Below, piece by piece: positions 47,063-56,726 of a stretch of DNA of 64,000 bases. Under the pieces are notes generated by a model. It did no database searches. It worked only from the letters and a program-made list of their open reading frames with translations, and was not told where the DNA came from. Made by a program: the position numbers and the translations under genes. Position 1 is the stretch's first letter, and each line of letters starts with the position of its first letter. The DNA comes from Bacillus weihaiensis (GTDB taxonomy: Bacteria; Bacillota; Bacilli; Bacillales; Bacillaceae): contig NZ_CP016020.1 in the NCBI RefSeq assembly GCF_001889165.1, forward strand, positions 1,152,501 to 1,216,500, in the 5' to 3' direction.

Positions 47063-47602
47063 TTATCCCTTAAATAAGTACCCCTCTTTTTCTAGTGCAG
47101 CACAAGCTAAATCTAATTGTTTTACTGAATCAGCTTGAAGGGTATGCAAATGAATGCCCTCTGTTAATTCTGATAAGTAAGAGGCATTATTCGCATTAAT
47201 TTTTGCAATAAATTCTTTCACGTCATTCCGATTTCCGACCATAATGGAGGCAGTTAAGTCTCCGTATACAGGGTGTTCAATAATCACGTCTTTTACAAAT
47301 ACTCCGTGATCGACGAGTATGGTTAATTCGTCTGCAGTGTGCTCTGGCGAATGCTTACATGCAATGATTCTCTCTTGTTTTTTTGTTTGATTATCAGGTG
47401 AAGCAAGATAAACGTAGCCTTGACTTGTCGCCATAATCGGATGGTTTTTTGCTTTCAACAAAGAAATATCTTGTACAATGACTTGTCGGCTTACATTTGC
47501 TAAGGTAGCAAGCTCTCCTCCTGTCATAGGGTTTGTAGATTTTTTTAGTTCGTCTAAGATTAATACTCTTCGTTCTTCGCCGAGAATTTTTTCCGTTTTC
47601 AC
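47063..47602 (-). CDS. niaR: niacin-responsive transcriptional repressor NiaR (YrxA)
   Basis: A 179-residue repressor of NAD synthesis genes that responds to nicotinic acid. It has an N-terminal winged helix (EERRVLILDELKKSTNPMTGGELATLANVSRQVIVQDISLLK) and a C-terminal 3H domain with three conserved histidines (ACKHSPEH, DHGVFVKDVIIEHPVYGD, IHLHTL). It is coded on the minus strand just after the cysteine desulfurase gene and is divergent from nadBCA, which it likely controls with its own operon via the site at 48884. Confidence 0.95.
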   Translation of the reverse strand: MKTEKILGEERRVLILDELKKSTNPMTGGELATLANVSRQVIVQDISLLKAKNHPIMATSQGYVYLASPDNQTKKQERIIACKHSPEHTADELTILVDHGVFVKDVIIEHPVYGDLTASIMVGNRNDVKEFIAKINANNASYLSELTEGIHLHTLQADSVKQLDLACAALEKEGYLFKG

Positions 47603-47619
47603 TCGATCGTTCCTCCCGA

Positions 47620-48756
47620 TTACCTAGTAAATTGATGGATAATTTTCTGCATGGTCTTGAGTAAAGATTGTAGGTCCTGTGTTGTTGTTTGAATCCCTGT
47701 TGATATTCTAATATATTGTTTAGCCTCATGTACATGAAAACCAATTGCTGTTAGAGAACGAGAAGGAGCTTGCATGCCAACCTGACAAGCACTTCCAGTT
47801 GAGATGGCGTAACCGAAACGATTGCATTCTAACATCATATATTGACCTTCGATTCCGTGAACGACTAGTGGAAATATAGTTGGTAATGAAGAGGGATCCT
47901 TTTCATTTATTAATGTAATTCTTTCATTATAAAGAGTAAGGGAATCAATAAATTCCCTTCTTAAGTTGTGATAGTGGTCTAAGTTGGCTTCTAATTTCCT
48001 TACTATGTCTTTTGCTGCTGTTGCAAAGGCAGCTATGCTCGGTACATCAACTGTTCCAGGCCTAAATCCTGATTCGTGTGTTGTACCTGGAATCACGGGT
48101 TGCCAATGTATGCTTGGATTTATATAAGCAGCGCCAATTCCTTTAGGCCCGTATATTTTATGACTAGAAATTGAAAGAGCATCTACGTTTAACTCCTCCA
48201 CATGTAAAGGGATTTTTCCAAAGGTTTGAACACAGTCACTATGAAAAAGAATATTTTTTTCTTTCGCGATTTTACCAATCTCCTGGATGGGCTGAATCGT
48301 ACCAATCTCTGAATTCGCATGTTGAATGGAAATAATACCGGTGCGATCGCTTATTGATTGTCTTACCTCCTCAATGGAGATACGTCCTTTTGAATCTGTT
48401 TTCAAAAAAGTAATTTTATAGCCTTCATTTTTTAATTTTTGAAAAAAAGTATGAAGGGAAGAATGTTCAATTTCTGTTGTAATGATATGATTTTTAGTAG
48501 AAGGTAAACTCTTTAATAGAGATTGAATAATAAGAACATTCGCCTCGCTACCGCCACCTGTAAAGTAAATCCCCTTCTCACTAGCGTGAATACAATCCCC
48601 AATTATCTTTCTTGAGGCTTCTAACGTACGAGCTGACATTTCCCCGATATCATGAAGACTACTACTATTTCCATATGCTTTCTTAGCAGCCTTAACATAC
48701 ATGTCTAGAGCGTTGTCACTCATTGGAGTGGTAGCAGCATAATCTAAGTAAATCAT
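47620..48756 (-). CDS. nifS: cysteine desulfurase NifS-like, for NadA Fe-S cluster
   Basis: A 378-residue PLP enzyme. The PLP lysine lies in SISSHKIYGPKG, and the active cysteine in STGSACQVGMQAPS. In B. subtilis the same-position NifS supplies sulfur for the Fe-S cluster of NadA. It is transcribed divergently from nadB and precedes niaR on the minus strand, 17 bases apart. AGGGGGAGAA lies before its ATG. Confidence 0.95.
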   Translation of the reverse strand: MIYLDYAATTPMSDNALDMYVKAAKKAYGNSSSLHDIGEMSARTLEASRKIIGDCIHASEKGIYFTGGGSEANVLIIQSLLKSLPSTKNHIITTEIEHSSLHTFFQKLKNEGYKITFLKTDSKGRISIEEVRQSISDRTGIISIQHANSEIGTIQPIQEIGKIAKEKNILFHSDCVQTFGKIPLHVEELNVDALSISSHKIYGPKGIGAAYINPSIHWQPVIPGTTHESGFRPGTVDVPSIAAFATAAKDIVRKLEANLDHYHNLRREFIDSLTLYNERITLINEKDPSSLPTIFPLVVHGIEGQYMMLECNRFGYAISTGSACQVGMQAPSRSLTAIGFHVHEAKQYIRISTGIQTTTQDLQSLLKTMQKIIHQFTR

Positions 48757-48857
48757 TTTCGTTCTCCCCCTAATGTCTCAGTAGATGAGTGATGTTATTC
48801 TCTCACATAAAAAGAGCAGTTAATAGATAAAAGTTCTTGTTTGATGTATAAAAACAC

Positions 48858-48906
48858 TTGTCATTATTTTAAATTTATGTAAATATAGGTGTCAAGACAG
48901 GTGTAA
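48858..48906 (+). promoter_or_regulatory. nadB promoter with overlapping NiaR-type operator
   Basis: TTGTCA at 48858-48863 and TAAATA at 48880-48885 are 16 bases apart. Over the -10 and start region lies ATAGGTGTCAAGACAGGTGTAAA (48884-48906), containing the TGTC-AA-GACA palindrome and a direct GGTGT repeat, much like the NiaR motif of Bacillales. A further half-site ACACTTGTCA overlaps the -35. Confidence 0.65.
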
Positions 48907-48922
48907 ATTACAGGAGGGTATT

Positions 48923-50473
48923 ATGCCTCAAACAGATGTTTTAATTATTGGAAGTGGTCTAGCGGCCCTCTCAGCTGCTTATTATCTTAAAAATAAACAA
49001 GTGACAGTACTGACAAAATCCTCATGGGTTGAAAGTAACTCAATGCTAGCACAAGGCGGTATTGCAGCAGCAATAGGTCCAAATGATTCTTGGCAAAGTC
49101 ATTACCAAGACACAATAGAAGCAGGGTGCTTTCATAATCAAGAGAACAATGTTGCCTTACTGGTTCAGGAAGGTTCGCGGGAAATCCTCGATTGGGTTGA
49201 AAGGGGAATGACCTTTGATGTGGATGAAAATGGAAGGTTACTTCTAAGTAAGGAAGGGGCCCATCATCATAATCGGATCGTTCACGCTGGTGGGGATGCG
49301 ACTGGAAGGGAAATCACTCAGTTCTTATATAAAAAAGTATGTGAAAAAGCCCATATTGTTGAAGACGAAATGGCTGTAGACTTACTCGTTGATCACAATC
49401 AATGCATAGGAGTGGTGACTAAGAATAAAGAAGGGAAATTAACTACATACACCGCCGATTATACCATTATTGCAAGTGGTGGATGTGGAGCAGTGTATGG
49501 TCATACTTCAAATACACACGTGATAACAGGTGATGGGATTGCGATGGCATATCGAGCGGGTGCTAAACTCTCCGATATGGAATTCATTCAATTTCATCCT
49601 ACGATGCTTTATCAAAATGGTAAATGCATTGGTCTTATTTCAGAAGCTGTCAGAGGTGAAGGGGCTGTCTTAAAGAATCAGCTAGGTGAAAGGTTTATGA
49701 AAGAGATCCATGAACTAGGAGATTTAGCTCCACGAGACATTGTTTCACGAGCTATTTTTGATGAGATGAAAAACGGGAATTCCGTTTATCTAGATATTAC
49801 AAAGATTTCTCAATTTGAAAATCGATTTCCTACAATTACAAAAATGTGTCTAGATAATGGAATTAACTTAGAAAAAGGGTGGATTCCTGTGGCACCAGGT
49901 ATGCATTTTTTAATGGGTGGAATTCAAACCAACGAACATGGAGAAACAAATGTACCGCACTTACTAGCTGTTGGGGAAGCGGCTTGTACAGGTGTACATG
50001 GAGCAAATCGCCTTGCTAGTAATTCTCTTTTAGAGGGATTGGTTTTTGGAAAAAGAGTAGCTGAATTTCTTTCAACAAAATTAACTTCGTCTTATAGTAG
50101 CTATCTAAAAGAAAGCCTCGATCAATATAGAGGAGTATGTAATGTGGAATTACCTACTAAAGAACAAATTCAGGACATTATGACTAACTATGTTGGAATC
50201 TTGAGAACGCAGAGTGAACTTGAATATGCAGTAAAGTGGTTCGAATCTTATCAGAAACGAAATTTTTGGGATTTTAATGTGAAGGATTTCACAATTGAGC
50301 AAATTGAACGTTTAAATATGGTAACTATTGGTTGGATTATTTCCATGTCGGCCTTAAAACGAACGGAAAGCAGAGGAGGACATTTTCGAAAGGATTATCC
50401 AGCTCAAAATAATGATTTTTGGAAACAACGGCAGGTTATTTGTTGTAAAGATGACATTCATGTGGGGGTTTAG
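48923..50473 (+). CDS. nadB: L-aspartate oxidase
   Basis: A 516-residue flavoenzyme that oxidises aspartate to iminoaspartate, the first step of de novo NAD synthesis. The FAD-binding motif IIGSGLAALSAAYYL is at residue 7. The conserved SMLAQGGIAAA, FIQFHPTML and GVHGANRLASNSLLEGLVFG segments of the fumarate reductase/aspartate oxidase family are present. AGGAGG is seven bases before the ATG. nadC starts two bases after its stop. Confidence 0.97.
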   Translation: MPQTDVLIIGSGLAALSAAYYLKNKQVTVLTKSSWVESNSMLAQGGIAAAIGPNDSWQSHYQDTIEAGCFHNQENNVALLVQEGSREILDWVERGMTFDVDENGRLLLSKEGAHHHNRIVHAGGDATGREITQFLYKKVCEKAHIVEDEMAVDLLVDHNQCIGVVTKNKEGKLTTYTADYTIIASGGCGAVYGHTSNTHVITGDGIAMAYRAGAKLSDMEFIQFHPTMLYQNGKCIGLISEAVRGEGAVLKNQLGERFMKEIHELGDLAPRDIVSRAIFDEMKNGNSVYLDITKISQFENRFPTITKMCLDNGINLEKGWIPVAPGMHFLMGGIQTNEHGETNVPHLLAVGEAACTGVHGANRLASNSLLEGLVFGKRVAEFLSTKLTSSYSSYLKESLDQYRGVCNVELPTKEQIQDIMTNYVGILRTQSELEYAVKWFESYQKRNFWDFNVKDFTIEQIERLNMVTIGWIISMSALKRTESRGGHFRKDYPAQNNDFWKQRQVICCKDDIHVGV

Positions 50474-50475
50474 AG

Positions 50476-51306
50476 ATGAACGAAATAAAAGTTAGAAGAA
50501 AACTAGAGGAGTTTTTCCTAGAGGATTTAGGGGAAGGTGATCTTTCGAGTCAAACGATATTCGGAGATTCTGGTGTGGGAGAGGCTATCATAATTGCAAA
50601 AGAAGATGGAATCTTTTCAGGCGCGACCATTATAACAGAAGGCTATGCTTTATTCGGATCGTCCATTGATGTAAATGTACACAAGCGTGATGGTGAAGTT
50701 CTAAAAAAAGGTGAAATCATTGCAGATGTTAAAGGCTCCATGGCGACTATTTTAAGTGGAGAGCGAGTTATTCTAAATTTACTGCAGAGAATGAGTGGCA
50801 TTGCAACAGTAACCAACCAAGCAGTTGACATTCTACAATCACAACATACAAGAATTTGTGACACGCGAAAAACCTCCCCGGGCTTGAGGTTATTTGAAAA
50901 ATACGCTGTTCGTTGTGGAGGCGGCTTTAATCATCGTTTTGGACTATATGATGGTGTCATGATTAAAGATAATCACATTGCATTTGCTGGATCTATTACG
51001 AAAGCTGTTGAGGCAGTGAGAAATCAAACCGGACACATGGTGAAAATTGAAGTTGAAATTGAATCTGAACAACAGCTTCATGAAGCAATTGAAGCTAGGG
51101 TAGATGTCATCATGTTTGATAATCGTACACCAGATGAAGTAGCGAGGTTTGTAGAAATTACACCAAATGGAATCATTACGGAAGCATCAGGTGGAATCGG
51201 TTTCCATAACTTAGCAGATTATCGCCATACAAATGTCGATTATCTATCACTTGGTATGTTAACTCATTCATATAAATCGTTAGATATTAGTTTAAACGTT
51301 AAATAA
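50476..51306 (+). CDS. nadC: quinolinate phosphoribosyltransferase (nicotinate-nucleotide pyrophosphorylase)
   Basis: A 276-residue enzyme that converts quinolinate and PRPP to nicotinate mononucleotide. The family motifs EDLGEGDLSSQ, DTRKTSPGLRLFEKYAV, GGGFNHRFGLYDGVMIKDNHI and EVEIE are all visible. It is the second gene of the nadBCA operon. Confidence 0.97.
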   Translation: MNEIKVRRKLEEFFLEDLGEGDLSSQTIFGDSGVGEAIIIAKEDGIFSGATIITEGYALFGSSIDVNVHKRDGEVLKKGEIIADVKGSMATILSGERVILNLLQRMSGIATVTNQAVDILQSQHTRICDTRKTSPGLRLFEKYAVRCGGGFNHRFGLYDGVMIKDNHIAFAGSITKAVEAVRNQTGHMVKIEVEIESEQQLHEAIEARVDVIMFDNRTPDEVARFVEITPNGIITEASGGIGFHNLADYRHTNVDYLSLGMLTHSYKSLDISLNVK

Positions 51307-51318
51307 GGGGGAATTTTG

Positions 51319-52428
51319 ATGGAACTTTTAGATATAGTAGAACATGAAAAAAATGAAATGATGCCAGAATCCTATAAGAATCGTTCAGTAGAGGAAATGG
51401 AAGAACGAGTAAGAGATATTAAAGAAAAATTTGGCTCAAGACTCTATATACCAGGTCACCATTATCAAAAAGATGAAGTTATTCAGTTTTCAGATGTAAC
51501 AGGGGACTCTCTTCAATTAGCTCAAGCAGCAGCTGAAAATAAAGACGCTGAATATATTGTCTTTTGTGGAGTTCATTTTATGGCTGAAACAGCAGACATG
51601 CTAACCTCTGAGCATCAAAAGGTGCTGCTACCTGATATGCGTGCGGGGTGTTCAATGGCAGATATGGCAGATATTAATCAAACAGACCGGGCGTGGGATA
51701 AGCTCCAAGCATTGTTTGGAGATACTATATTGCCATTAACCTATGTGAATTCAACTGCAGCTATTAAAGCATTTGTTGGGAAAAACGGTGGAGCAACAGT
51801 GACTTCTTCTAACGCAAAAAAAATGCTTGAGTGGGCTTTTACACAAAAAGAACGAATTTTATTTTTACCTGATCAACATTTAGGAAGAAATACTGCTTAC
51901 GACATTGGGATTCCATTAGAGGAGATGGCCATTTGGAACCCTCTATCTAATGAGCTTGAGTATGAGGGGAATGTTGAGGATGTGAAGGTTATTCTATGGA
52001 AAGGACATTGTTCAGTTCATGAAAACTTTACTGTGAAAAATATTGAGAATATCCGTAAAACGAAACCCGACATGAATATTATTGTTCATCCAGAATGTAG
52101 TCGTGAAGTAGTCAGCTTGTCTGATTATGCAGGTTCTACAAAGTATATTATAGAGACAATTGAAGCGGCTGAATCCGGAACACAGTGGGCAATTGGAACA
52201 GAAATGAACTTAGTAAATCGTATCATTCAACAACATCCAGATAAGAATATTGTTTCGTTAAATCCTTTTATGTGTCCTTGCTTAACCATGAATCGAATTG
52301 ATCTCCCTCATTTAGTATGGACTCTAGAAGGATTAGAAAGAGGAGAATTATCAAATCAAATCGTTGTTACAGAAGAAATAACAAAGGACGCAGTATTGGC
52401 CTTAGAACGTATGCTAGCATATGTATGA
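51319..52428 (+). CDS. nadA: quinolinate synthase
   Basis: A 369-residue [4Fe-4S] enzyme that condenses iminoaspartate with dihydroxyacetone phosphate. Likely cluster cysteines are in [20 protein letters not shown] and [10 protein letters not shown]. The N-terminal region [22 protein letters not shown] matches the long Bacillus NadA class. ATG at 51319 follows AAGGGGG; the TTG three bases upstream is the less likely start. Last gene of the operon, followed by hairpins. Confidence 0.96.
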   Translation: MELLDIVEHEKNEMMPESYKNRSVEEMEERVRDIKEKFGSRLYIPGHHYQKDEVIQFSDVTGDSLQLAQAAAENKDAEYIVFCGVHFMAETADMLTSEHQKVLLPDMRAGCSMADMADINQTDRAWDKLQALFGDTILPLTYVNSTAAIKAFVGKNGGATVTSSNAKKMLEWAFTQKERILFLPDQHLGRNTAYDIGIPLEEMAIWNPLSNELEYEGNVEDVKVILWKGHCSVHENFTVKNIENIRKTKPDMNIIVHPECSREVVSLSDYAGSTKYIIETIEAAESGTQWAIGTEMNLVNRIIQQHPDKNIVSLNPFMCPCLTMNRIDLPHLVWTLEGLERGELSNQIVVTEEITKDAVLALERMLAYV

Positions 52429-52461
52429 TTTTTAAAGTGATTATTTTCTATAGAAACGTTG

Positions 52462-52505
52462 AGGCTGACCCAAAAGTCTAGATTTTAGACCTTGGGTTAG
52501 CCTCT
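52462..52505 (+). terminator. terminator/hairpin repeat after nadA
   Basis: GAGGCTGACCCAA at 52462-52474 pairs with TTGGGTTAGCCTC at 52493-52505, enclosing GTCTAGATTTTAGAC. It starts with the same GAGGCTG as the elements at 29418 and 43233. Confidence 0.75.
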
Positions 52506-52572
52506 TGTCATACTTTTATCTTTTTAATTCAGTTAACGTAAAAACCGGGACGTTCCATTGCGCTTCAGAGAA

Positions 52573-52625
52573 AGGGTGCTGAAAAGGTCGTTATTTAACA
52601 ACCTTTTGAGTCACCCTCTTTATTT
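52573..52625. repeat. second hairpin repeat in the nadA-safA gap
   Basis: AGGGTGCTGAAAAGGT at 52573-52588 pairs with ACCTTTTGAGTCACCCT at 52601-52617 with one bulge and a T-rich tail TTTATTTTT. It may be a second terminator or a mobile hairpin unit. The rest of the 475-base gap (52429-52903) shows no gene; a 60-codon minus-strand frame there has no support. Confidence 0.6.
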
Positions 52626-52903
52626 TTATTGGGAAAGAACGGAAAGAATCCCCCATTTAGCAACAGCCTAGCAAATACTAAAAAAGAAATTCTTTTAATA
52701 AGTTTTATGTTGTCTACATATGTATGACTATAAGCCTTCATACGAAGGAAGAAGTCAATTTCAGATGTTTTATTCATAATTACTGATTATTCTTCATAAG
52801 TTGTTATGAAGATTATGGCATCATGCTTATTTTATTATTTAACATAATGATCACATTATGTATTTACTCAGGGAATTACTTTTTATGCTTAGGAGGGAAA
52901 GCA

Positions 52904-54205
52904 TTGAAAATTCATATTGTGCAAAAAGGCGATACGTTATGGAACATTGCAAAAAAATATGGTGTAGATTTTGAAGAAGTAAAAAACATGAATACACAAC
53001 TCAGTAATCCAGATTTAATTATGCCTGGAATGAAAATTAAGGTACCGTCCGGGAATGTAGCTGTGAAAAAGGAAGCTCCAATTCAACAAGGAACAATTAA
53101 AAAAGAAATGCCTTTAACTGAGCATCCATTCGCGAAGGAAAAACCAAAAGCGGTTGTGGAGGTAGAAGATACAAAGCCAAAGGAACCAGTAACAGAGAAA
53201 CCATCAAAACCTTATATACCGCCTGTACCTAATGTTCAACATCCGGTATATACGGGTCTTGATGTGAATAATTATTATACGGTGAATATGGCAATGATGC
53301 CTCAAATGGCAAATCCGCAGCTACCACCTAAACCAGCAAATGTGCTACCAGATATGACAAAAATGGATGAAGAAGTACCTAATGAAAAATATGATGCAAA
53401 AACGGAAGCGCCTCAGCCATATTACTTACCACAAGAACAACATCATGATGAGGAGGAGTACAAAGATATGGCTAATATGCCGAATGTCCCAAATATGCAA
53501 CATATGCAAATGCCAACCTATACACAACCAGCTATGTACCAACCGCAACCGCAATACGTAGCACCACAATATATGGTGCCTGTCTCACCTGTATTACCAG
53601 GATCAGGGTTATGTCCACCATATTATCCAATGCAAATGCCTTACCAATATGGTCCATCAATGATGCCGAATCAAGCTCACCAGCAACCATATCCAACTGC
53701 AGTTAGTCCAGCTGAATATGAGGATGACGACGATATGGACTATGATCATGAGCAAATGGGCAACATGCCAAATATGCCCTATCAACAGCAAGCTGTAGCA
53801 CCGGCGCATTATGCTCCTGGATTTCCTGTAAATCCATATGCTGGTGTACCTGTTTCTCCAGTTCTTCCAGGTACTGGATTAGGGTATCCTAACCAAGTGA
53901 TGGGAGCTTACGGTGAGGCACCTGAAGGCTATGATCAAATGCCAAATATGCCATATCCTCAGCAAACAGCACCAGCTTATGATGACAAAGATTGTGGGTG
54001 TGGAGGTCCTGCTCCACAATTTCCACAACAAGGATATGGGTATCCTATGGCCCAGCCATATGGTGGCTACCCAATGTATCAACCAATGAATCAAGGGTAT
54101 GCTCCGTACGGTCAAAATCCTTATGGATATGCGCCACAACAAGGTGTAGATCAACAACAAATGTTTGGAATGCCTAATTTTGAACGAGAAGAAGAGGAAG
54201 ATTAA
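52904..54205 (+). CDS. safA: SafA spore coat morphogenetic protein (LysM)
   Basis: SafA is the inner-coat hub, targeted to the cortex-coat interface. TTG at 52904 after AGGAGGGA gives KIHIVQKGDTLWNIAKKYG, a LysM domain at residues 1-48 as in B. subtilis; the longer upstream frame is rejected. It is followed by the conserved EHPFAKEKPKAVVEVEDTKPKEP segment and a long Pro/Met/Tyr/Gln-rich tail (433 residues). The tail has a duplicated PVSPVLPG(S/T)GL motif and MPNMP repeats. An internal Met may produce a short C-terminal form as in B. subtilis. CGCGG near residue 365 may cross-link. Confidence 0.94.
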   Translation: MKIHIVQKGDTLWNIAKKYGVDFEEVKNMNTQLSNPDLIMPGMKIKVPSGNVAVKKEAPIQQGTIKKEMPLTEHPFAKEKPKAVVEVEDTKPKEPVTEKPSKPYIPPVPNVQHPVYTGLDVNNYYTVNMAMMPQMANPQLPPKPANVLPDMTKMDEEVPNEKYDAKTEAPQPYYLPQEQHHDEEEYKDMANMPNVPNMQHMQMPTYTQPAMYQPQPQYVAPQYMVPVSPVLPGSGLCPPYYPMQMPYQYGPSMMPNQAHQQPYPTAVSPAEYEDDDDMDYDHEQMGNMPNMPYQQQAVAPAHYAPGFPVNPYAGVPVSPVLPGTGLGYPNQVMGAYGEAPEGYDQMPNMPYPQQTAPAYDDKDCGCGGPAPQFPQQGYGYPMAQPYGGYPMYQPMNQGYAPYGQNPYGYAPQQGVDQQQMFGMPNFEREEEED

Positions 54206-54225
54206 ATCGGAATACGGAATAAGGT

Positions 54226-54255
54226 AAAAGCAGAGGGAGTTTCCTCTGCTTTTTT
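54226..54255 (+). terminator. intrinsic terminator after safA
   Basis: AAAAGCAGAGG at 54226-54236 pairs with CCTCTGCTTTTTT at 54243-54255 with a short loop. Confidence 0.9.
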
Positions 54256-54420
54256 ATGTGAGCATTTATCCTGTGAGAATATAATCGATGGAAATGAGTG
54301 AAAAGGGAATAGAAAAAATTTAACTAGTTACCGTTATGTAACAGTTTCAAATCCTTTATTGTTGTACATGATAAGGTTGAGCAAGTAAGTTTTGCTTAAT
54401 AGTATCGGGGAGGTCATGTC

Positions 54421-55128
54421 TTGACAATAGGTAAAAAGGCTTCTACATTTACAGCAATTGCGGTATTAGCTTCAGGTCTTACGGCTTGTAATGGTGATGA
54501 AGGTGCCTTAGATACAAATTATGATGACAGTGCTAGACCAATTGGATACTATTCAAATGAGGATACAGATGTTGACAACGAAGGTCCAATCACTGAAATG
54601 ATGGACGGAATGGATGATGAGGACAACTATTTCCGTCGTGTAAATGAACGTAATGATAAAAACATGGCGAATCCGACTGTACCTTTAGGAGACCGAGATG
54701 AAGGGTTAATTAGAGATAATCGCTTTAGTCGTGGTGATGCTAATTATCATGGTCATTTAAATGAAATTGGGTACTATAACCGTGGCGATGGTGCAGTGTC
54801 AGAAAAGGTTAAAAATGCTGTCGAGAAGATGGACAATGTTGACGATGCAAGAGTATTGGTAACAGATAATAATGTCATTGTAGCAGTTGATACAAACGAT
54901 CGAAATGATGCAGATATGAAAAAGGAAATTATGAACACAGTTAAGAAGATGACGGATGGAAGAGATGTACAAGTCGTGACCGATGAAGGTACCTTTACCC
55001 GCATTCGAAATATTGATAATGACATCCATAATGGTGGAGATCGTGAAACCATTGATGCAGATGTAGAGGAATTAATGAACGACTTTGGAGATGCTATTCA
55101 ACGCCCATTTACTAATGATCGTAACTAA
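54421..55128 (+). CDS. YhcN/YlaJ family sporulation lipoprotein
   Basis: A 235-residue lipoprotein. A signal peptide ends in the lipobox L20-T-A-C23. The middle is Asp/Asn/Arg-rich and low-complexity. The C-terminal domain (GAVSEKVKNAVEKMDNVDDARVLVTDNNVIVAVDTND) matches the YhcN/YlaJ family of inner-spore-membrane lipoproteins, whose function is loosely linked to germination or outgrowth. TTG start after GGGGAGG. It stands alone between two terminators. Confidence 0.88.
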   Translation: MTIGKKASTFTAIAVLASGLTACNGDEGALDTNYDDSARPIGYYSNEDTDVDNEGPITEMMDGMDDEDNYFRRVNERNDKNMANPTVPLGDRDEGLIRDNRFSRGDANYHGHLNEIGYYNRGDGAVSEKVKNAVEKMDNVDDARVLVTDNNVIVAVDTNDRNDADMKKEIMNTVKKMTDGRDVQVVTDEGTFTRIRNIDNDIHNGGDRETIDADVEELMNDFGDAIQRPFTNDRN

Positions 55129-55156
55129 AACAAGGGGGATTCCCCTTGTTTTTTTA
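55127..55156 (+). terminator. intrinsic terminator after the YhcN-type gene
   Basis: AAAACAAGGGG pairs with CCCCTTGTTTT over 55127-55152 with a four- to five-base loop, then a T run. Confidence 0.88.
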
Positions 55157-55301
55157 GTAAAATACACATCCAAAAATATGGATTAACTAGTAAAGTAGTG
55201 CGTTAGTGTGTAGATAAGAAAAGATTTTTTTTTGGTTAAAACTTCTATAATTGGTCAAAATACATAGAGAAGAAAATAGAATGACAAATGAGGTGAGATA
55301 G

Positions 55302-55829
55302 GTGAGAATGTTTCATCGTGATCGAATCTTTACCGTTATCGGTTTTATTTTACTTGTCTTAGTTATTTCTGTAGCGAATCAAAAGCCACTAAGAGCCGAA
55401 GAATCACACATCCAAGAACCTATAACTGTAAATGTGATCTTACAGAGAAAATATTTAGACGGTGAAGTAAGTGAAGAACTAACAAAAGAAACAATAGGGT
55501 CGATGGAGGATTTTTGGGCTATGTTCGCCTCTTGGCAGCTAGTAGAACATAATCAAGAGAGAATTGTTTTAAAAAAAGATATTGATGATATTTCCCCCTT
55601 ATTGAAGACAAATGGGTACTTTGGTCTTGCAGGAGATGGAACGTTATCCATTTTTAACGGTAAACCAACGAGTAACGAAGTCATTCAGTCTTTCTTTCAA
55701 ATTGATATGGAAAAGCTTGAGAGTCATAAGCATATTGAGTTAATAGAAGGAATAAGAATTCAATCAAAAGATCAATATTTAGAAGTATTAAAAACATTAG
55801 AAACCTATTCGAAAACAGAAAAGAAGTAA
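55302..55829 (+). CDS. bofC: BofC, forespore checkpoint regulator of sigma-K activation
   Basis: BofC (bypass-of-forespore C) restrains SpoIVB signalling. The 175-residue protein has an N-terminal signal/anchor (residues 7-22), then the BofC N-domain (TVNVILQRKYLDGEVSEE) and a C-terminal domain ending in SKDQYLEVLKTLETY. In B. subtilis it lies upstream of ruvA as here. GTG at 55302 after GAGGTGAGA. It fits with spoIVFA/FB elsewhere in the window, since all act on the same sigma-K checkpoint. Confidence 0.92.
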   Translation: MRMFHRDRIFTVIGFILLVLVISVANQKPLRAEESHIQEPITVNVILQRKYLDGEVSEELTKETIGSMEDFWAMFASWQLVEHNQERIVLKKDIDDISPLLKTNGYFGLAGDGTLSIFNGKPTSNEVIQSFFQIDMEKLESHKHIELIEGIRIQSKDQYLEVLKTLETYSKTEKK

Positions 55830-55833
55830 AAGC

Positions 55834-55871
55834 AAGCTAACTTAGAGGATCTTTACTAAGTTAGCTTTTTT
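55834..55871 (+). terminator. intrinsic terminator after bofC
   Basis: AAGCTAACTTAG at 55834-55845 is perfectly complementary to CTAAGTTAGCTT from 55856, then a T run. Confidence 0.9.
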
Positions 55872-56106
55872 ACCGTCATTAAAAATGTGAAAAATGTTGT
55901 TCGGCGTTTTTGTCTCAAGTTCTAGGTGGTACTTGAGCGCTTCCCCCTTATTGTGTGAATTCTCTCCAAAGAAATGGGCATTAAGACTGGTAAATGTTAA
56001 AATAAGGGAACGGATGTACGTGTTTTTTTACAAGTATTGTAGATATTTCTTCTGATTCTTACCTTTTTTTGATACAATGAAATACAGTCACAAAGAGGTG
56101 AATGTA

Positions 56107-56715
56107 ATGATAGAATTTATTAAAGGGACGATTGATTATGTTAACCCTGAGTATATCGTAATTGATCATCAAGGTATTGGTTACCAAATCCATACACCAA
56201 ATCCTTTCAGTTATAGAAAAGATAATCAAAAAGAAATCACAATCTATACATATCAGCATGTAAGAGAAGATATTATTGCTTTGTATGGATTTTCTTCCCG
56301 AGAGGAAAAAGCATTGTTTATGAAATTGTTGAACGTTACTGGGATCGGACCAAAAGGGGCGTTAGCGATTTTAGCTTCAGGGGATCCTTCACAGGTTATT
56401 GAAGCAATTGAAAATGAAAATGATACGTTCTTAGTTAAGTTTCCTGGTGTTGGGAAGAAAACAGCACGTCAAATTATCCTTGACCTAAAAGGGAAATTAG
56501 GGGATGTTGCGGCACTGTATGCGCCAGATTTATTTAATCAGGAAGAATTGGAACAAAAGCAAACTGACAACCATGCTTTAAATGAAGCTGTTGAAGCACT
56601 TAAAGTGTTAGGTTACGCTGAAAGAGAAATTAAGAAAGTTATTCCTTCTTTACAGAATGAAAGCTTGTCTACGGATCAGTATGTGAAAAAAGCATTGCAA
56701 AAGCTATTAAAGTAA
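56107..56715 (+). CDS. ruvA: Holliday junction branch migration complex subunit RuvA
   Basis: RuvA binds Holliday junctions and loads RuvB. ATG at 56107 begins [19 protein letters not shown] as in B. subtilis, after AAGAGGTGA; the ORF from 56077 would put the ribosome site inside. The OB domain, the HhH motifs ([31 protein letters not shown]) and the C-terminal RuvB-contact domain are all present. About 202 residues. It is 11 bases before ruvB. Confidence 0.97.
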   Translation: MIEFIKGTIDYVNPEYIVIDHQGIGYQIHTPNPFSYRKDNQKEITIYTYQHVREDIIALYGFSSREEKALFMKLLNVTGIGPKGALAILASGDPSQVIEAIENENDTFLVKFPGVGKKTARQIILDLKGKLGDVAALYAPDLFNQEELEQKQTDNHALNEAVEALKVLGYAEREIKKVIPSLQNESLSTDQYVKKALQKLLK

Positions 56716-56726
56716 GGTGATAGAAT

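Noticed and set aside
47394-47744. 116-residue minus-strand ORF over niaR and the nifS end
   Set aside because: It overlaps two well-supported genes in another frame and lacks recognisable features.
53200-54200. Possible CRISPR-like or tandem DNA repeats
   Set aside because: These are imperfect coding repeats (MPNMP, PQ-rich) in SafA; no direct repeats with spacers exist in the window.
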